NCBI RefSeq assembly: GCF_030406725.1
Contig: NZ_CP129107.1
Span: forward strand, 1,054,001-1,118,000
Length of the DNA stretch: 64,000 nucleotides
Direction: 5' to 3'
Source: Alteriqipengyuania flavescens
Lineage (GTDB): Bacteria > Pseudomonadota > Alphaproteobacteria > Sphingomonadales > Sphingomonadaceae
Part shown: piece by piece, positions 62,064-64,000 of the stretch
How the letters are laid out: every line of letters starts with the position of its first letter
Position numbering within the stretch: position 1 is the first letter of the stretch
Notes under the pieces: model-generated
Database searches by the model: none
What the model saw: the letters and a program-made list of their open reading frames with translations, nothing else
Told to the model about the DNA's origin: nothing
Translations under genes and position numbers: made by a program

Positions 62064-63596
62064 ATGCACCCCATCCTTCACGCGCAGGCGCGCCCCGACC
62101 ATCCTGCCATCGTCATGGCGGGCAGCGGCGAGACGGTCACCTATGGCGAGCTCGATCGCCAGGCCAACCGTATCGCGCAGCTGCTCCGCGCCCGCGGCCT
62201 GAAGCGCGACGATGGTTTTGCGGTGCTGATGGAAAACCATCCGCGCAGCCTGGAGCTCGTCTGGGGATCGCAGCGCGCGGGCACGATGATGGTGCCGGTC
62301 GCCACCCGCCTGACCGCGCCAGAAATCGCCTATATCCTCGAAGACAGCGATAGCCGCCTGCTTGTGACATCGGCCGCCTATGCCGGCGTCGTGGCGGAAG
62401 TGCGCAAGCTGCTGCCCGATTTGCCGGTGCTGGTCATGGGCGGGGCTGATGGCGAGGATCTCGATGCCGCCATCGCTGCTCAGCCGGATGCGCCGATCGA
62501 AGACCAGGCGCCCGGCCTCACCATGCTCTATTCCTCCGGGACGACCGGCCGGCCCAAGGGCATCCGCCCGGCCCCGCCCCCGACCGACGACGTCACGGCG
62601 CCGGTCGCGCTGATGGGCCTCGCCACGATGGGTGCGGGCATGCCCGCCGACGGCAGCATGGTCTATCTCTCGCCCGCGCCGCTCTATCACGCCGCGCCGC
62701 TCGGCTGGTGCAGCACGGTGCACCGCCTCGGCGGTACGGTCGTCGTGATGGAGAAGTTCGATCCCGAAGCCGCGCTGGCGGCGATTGAGCAATTCAAGGT
62801 CACCGACAGCCAATGGGTGCCGACGCATTTCGTCCGGATGCTGAAGCTGGACCAGGCGGTGCGCACCAAGTACGATCTCTCCAGCCACCGACGCGCACTC
62901 CACGCTGCCGCGCCGTGCCCGGTGCCGGTAAAGCGCGAGATGATCGAATGGTGGGGCCCGATCATCAATGAATACTACGCCGGGTCCGAAGGGATCGGCA
63001 TGACGCTGATCAAGGCGGAAGACTGGCTCGCCCATCCCGGCTCTGTCGGCAAGGCGATCTACGGCAAGCTGCATATTTGCGGCGCTGACGGGGAAGAGGT
63101 GCCTGCCGGAGCCGACGGCCTCGTCTATTTCGAGAACGAGATCCTGCCGCAATACCACAAGGATCCGGGCAAGACGGCAGAGGCCATGCACCGCCATGGC
63201 TGGATGACCATCGGCGACATCGGCCATGTCGATGCAGACGGCTACCTCTACCTCACCGACCGGGCCAGCCACATGATCATTTCCGGCGGGGTCAACATCT
63301 ACCCGCAGGAGATCGAGAACCTGCTCGTCACCCACGACAAGGTGATGGACGCCGCCGTCATCGGCGCGCCCGATGCCGACCTCGGCGAACGCGTGGTCGC
63401 GGTGGTACAGCCGGTCGATATGGGCGATGCGGGCGATGCGCTGGAGGGGGAACTGCGCGACTTCCTCGGCCGCGAGCTCAGCCGCATCAAGATGCCCAAG
63501 CAGTTCCACTTCCGCCCGGAACTGCCGCGCGAGGCGAACGGCAAGCTCTACAAGCGCAAACTGCGAGAGGAATTCGCGGCGGAGGCGGCCTCGTGA
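62064..63596 (+). CDS. AMP-binding acyl-CoA synthetase/ligase
   Basis: A 510-residue adenylate-forming enzyme that activates a carboxylic acid to its CoA thioester. Visible motifs: the P-loop YSSGTTGRPKGI, the YYAGSEG acyl-binding strand, GDIGHVDADGYLYLTDR, and the C-terminal catalytic Lys in PREANGKLYKRKLRE. Start ATG at 62064 has AGAGG eight bases upstream; 13 more codons to another ATG at 62025 lack a ribosome site. Its stop overlaps the next P450 start (GTGA), so the two act in one pathway, perhaps fatty acid or steroid degradation. Confidence 0.92.
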   Translation: MHPILHAQARPDHPAIVMAGSGETVTYGELDRQANRIAQLLRARGLKRDDGFAVLMENHPRSLELVWGSQRAGTMMVPVATRLTAPEIAYILEDSDSRLLVTSAAYAGVVAEVRKLLPDLPVLVMGGADGEDLDAAIAAQPDAPIEDQAPGLTMLYSSGTTGRPKGIRPAPPPTDDVTAPVALMGLATMGAGMPADGSMVYLSPAPLYHAAPLGWCSTVHRLGGTVVVMEKFDPEAALAAIEQFKVTDSQWVPTHFVRMLKLDQAVRTKYDLSSHRRALHAAAPCPVPVKREMIEWWGPIINEYYAGSEGIGMTLIKAEDWLAHPGSVGKAIYGKLHICGADGEEVPAGADGLVYFENEILPQYHKDPGKTAEAMHRHGWMTIGDIGHVDADGYLYLTDRASHMIISGGVNIYPQEIENLLVTHDKVMDAAVIGAPDADLGERVVAVVQPVDMGDAGDALEGELRDFLGRELSRIKMPKQFHFRPELPREANGKLYKRKLREEFAAEAAS

Positions 63597-64000
63597 CCCC
63601 CCGGCCGAGCGTGTCGCCCGACGTGGCCCGACAGGTCGTCGATCCTGCCGCCTACGCTGCATGGGACCCATTGCTCGACACGTTCGACCGATTGCGCGAA
63701 GACACGCCCGTTGCGTGGATCGAGGGGCCGGAAGGCATGCATCCTCCGTTCTGGCTGGTGACGCGCTATGACGACGTGATGGCCGTGTCGAAGGACAACG
63801 CGACCTTTCTCAACAACCCGCAGACGGTTGTTTTCTCGCTAACCGAGGGGATCGAATTCGCACGCAACCTCACCGGCGGCAGCCCGCACATGGTCGCCAG
63901 CCTCGTCACTTTCGACGCGCCGATCCACATGAAATACCGCAAGCTGACGCAGGACTGGTTCATGCCGAAGAACCTGCGCACGATCGAAAACGAGGTGCGA
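63593..64000 (+). CDS. Cytochrome P450, 5' part (truncated by window)
   Basis: The first 136 residues of a P450 read from a GTG that overlaps the synthetase stop (GTGA). Seen: PAAYAAWDPLLDTFDRLRED, FWLVTRYDDVMAVSKDNATFLNNPQ and the C-helix region LVTFDAPIHMKYRKLTQDWFMP (WxxxR-like), which fit the CYP108/CYP125-type soluble bacterial P450s more than CYP153. The heme-binding cysteine is past the window end. Pairing with an acyl-CoA synthetase suggests lipid, terpene or steroid oxidation. Confidence 0.9.
   Translation, partial: MTPRPSVSPDVARQVVDPAAYAAWDPLLDTFDRLREDTPVAWIEGPEGMHPPFWLVTRYDDVMAVSKDNATFLNNPQTVVFSLTEGIEFARNLTGGSPHMVASLVTFDAPIHMKYRKLTQDWFMPKNLRTIENEVR

Overview
The window is GC-rich, densely packed bacterial chromosome. 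Frequent ATGA/GTGA start-stop overlaps, the large NAD-glutamate dehydrogenase, a CYP153-like P450, the POT/amidohydrolase block and the overall protein similarities point to an alphaproteobacterium of the Sphingomonadales, most likely Erythrobacteraceae. That placement is inference from gene content; there is no rRNA here. One tRNA (Leu-UAA) is present. No IS element, CRISPR array or origin was seen.

Layout. 1-3.8 kb: a metal-efflux module (3' part of a CzcA/CusA-type RND pump, a SpoIIAA-like protein, a truncated and a full CDF transporter). 3.8-6.7 kb: a more A+T-rich accessory patch with three unrecognised genes. 6.9-9.4 kb: a GH3 exo-glucosidase lipoprotein with a LacI-type operator. 9.5-14.9 kb: a complete lasso-peptide gene cluster on the minus strand, kinase-B1-B2-[promoter]-precursor-cyclase-ABC exporter. 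14.9-23.7 kb: housekeeping genes (rpe, heparinase II/III-like, purH, exported MsrA, Zur, dxs). 23.7-24.6 kb: a lone A+T-rich gene for a membrane-anchored Mrr-type nuclease. 24.6-31.1 kb: NnrU-like, secreted FKBP, a pair of exported amidohydrolases (one without its metal ligands), a POT peptide transporter and a GntR regulator. 31.2-36.4 kb: ihfB, tRNA-Leu, a PilZ protein, and a cell-surface sugar block (mutase-like flavoprotein, GtrA, polytopic glycosyltransferase-like protein). 36.4-48.3 kb: Tat-exported MsrB, CYP153-like P450, ABC-2 exporter, QueG, NAD-GDH, a TPR protein and a hydrolase. 48.4-51 kb: PhoD phosphatase and a small-membrane-protein/XRE operon. 51-56.9 kb: thrS with an upstream threonine-rich leader peptide, TauE/SafE, agmatine deiminase-like protein, M28 peptidase. 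57-64 kb: glnE-bcp-DUF455, an M23 peptidase, and an acyl-CoA synthetase coupled to a second P450 that runs off the window.

The two most interesting systems are: (1) the lasso peptide cluster, which has an HPr-kinase-like tailoring enzyme of the type that phosphorylates the C-terminal serine in paeninodin-like peptides, and whose precursor has an unusually polar, non-aromatic core ending in Ser with a single possible ring-closing Asp; (2) a 23-residue leader peptide with seven consecutive Thr codons upstream of thrS, with a well-spaced promoter that places the predicted transcription start on the A of its ATG, so it may be a leaderless attenuator peptide. Smaller candidates are a 31-residue ORF translationally coupled to exported MsrA, a 44-residue membrane peptide sharing a CTAG stop with the opposite-strand tauE-like gene, and the catalytically empty amidohydrolase paired with an intact one.
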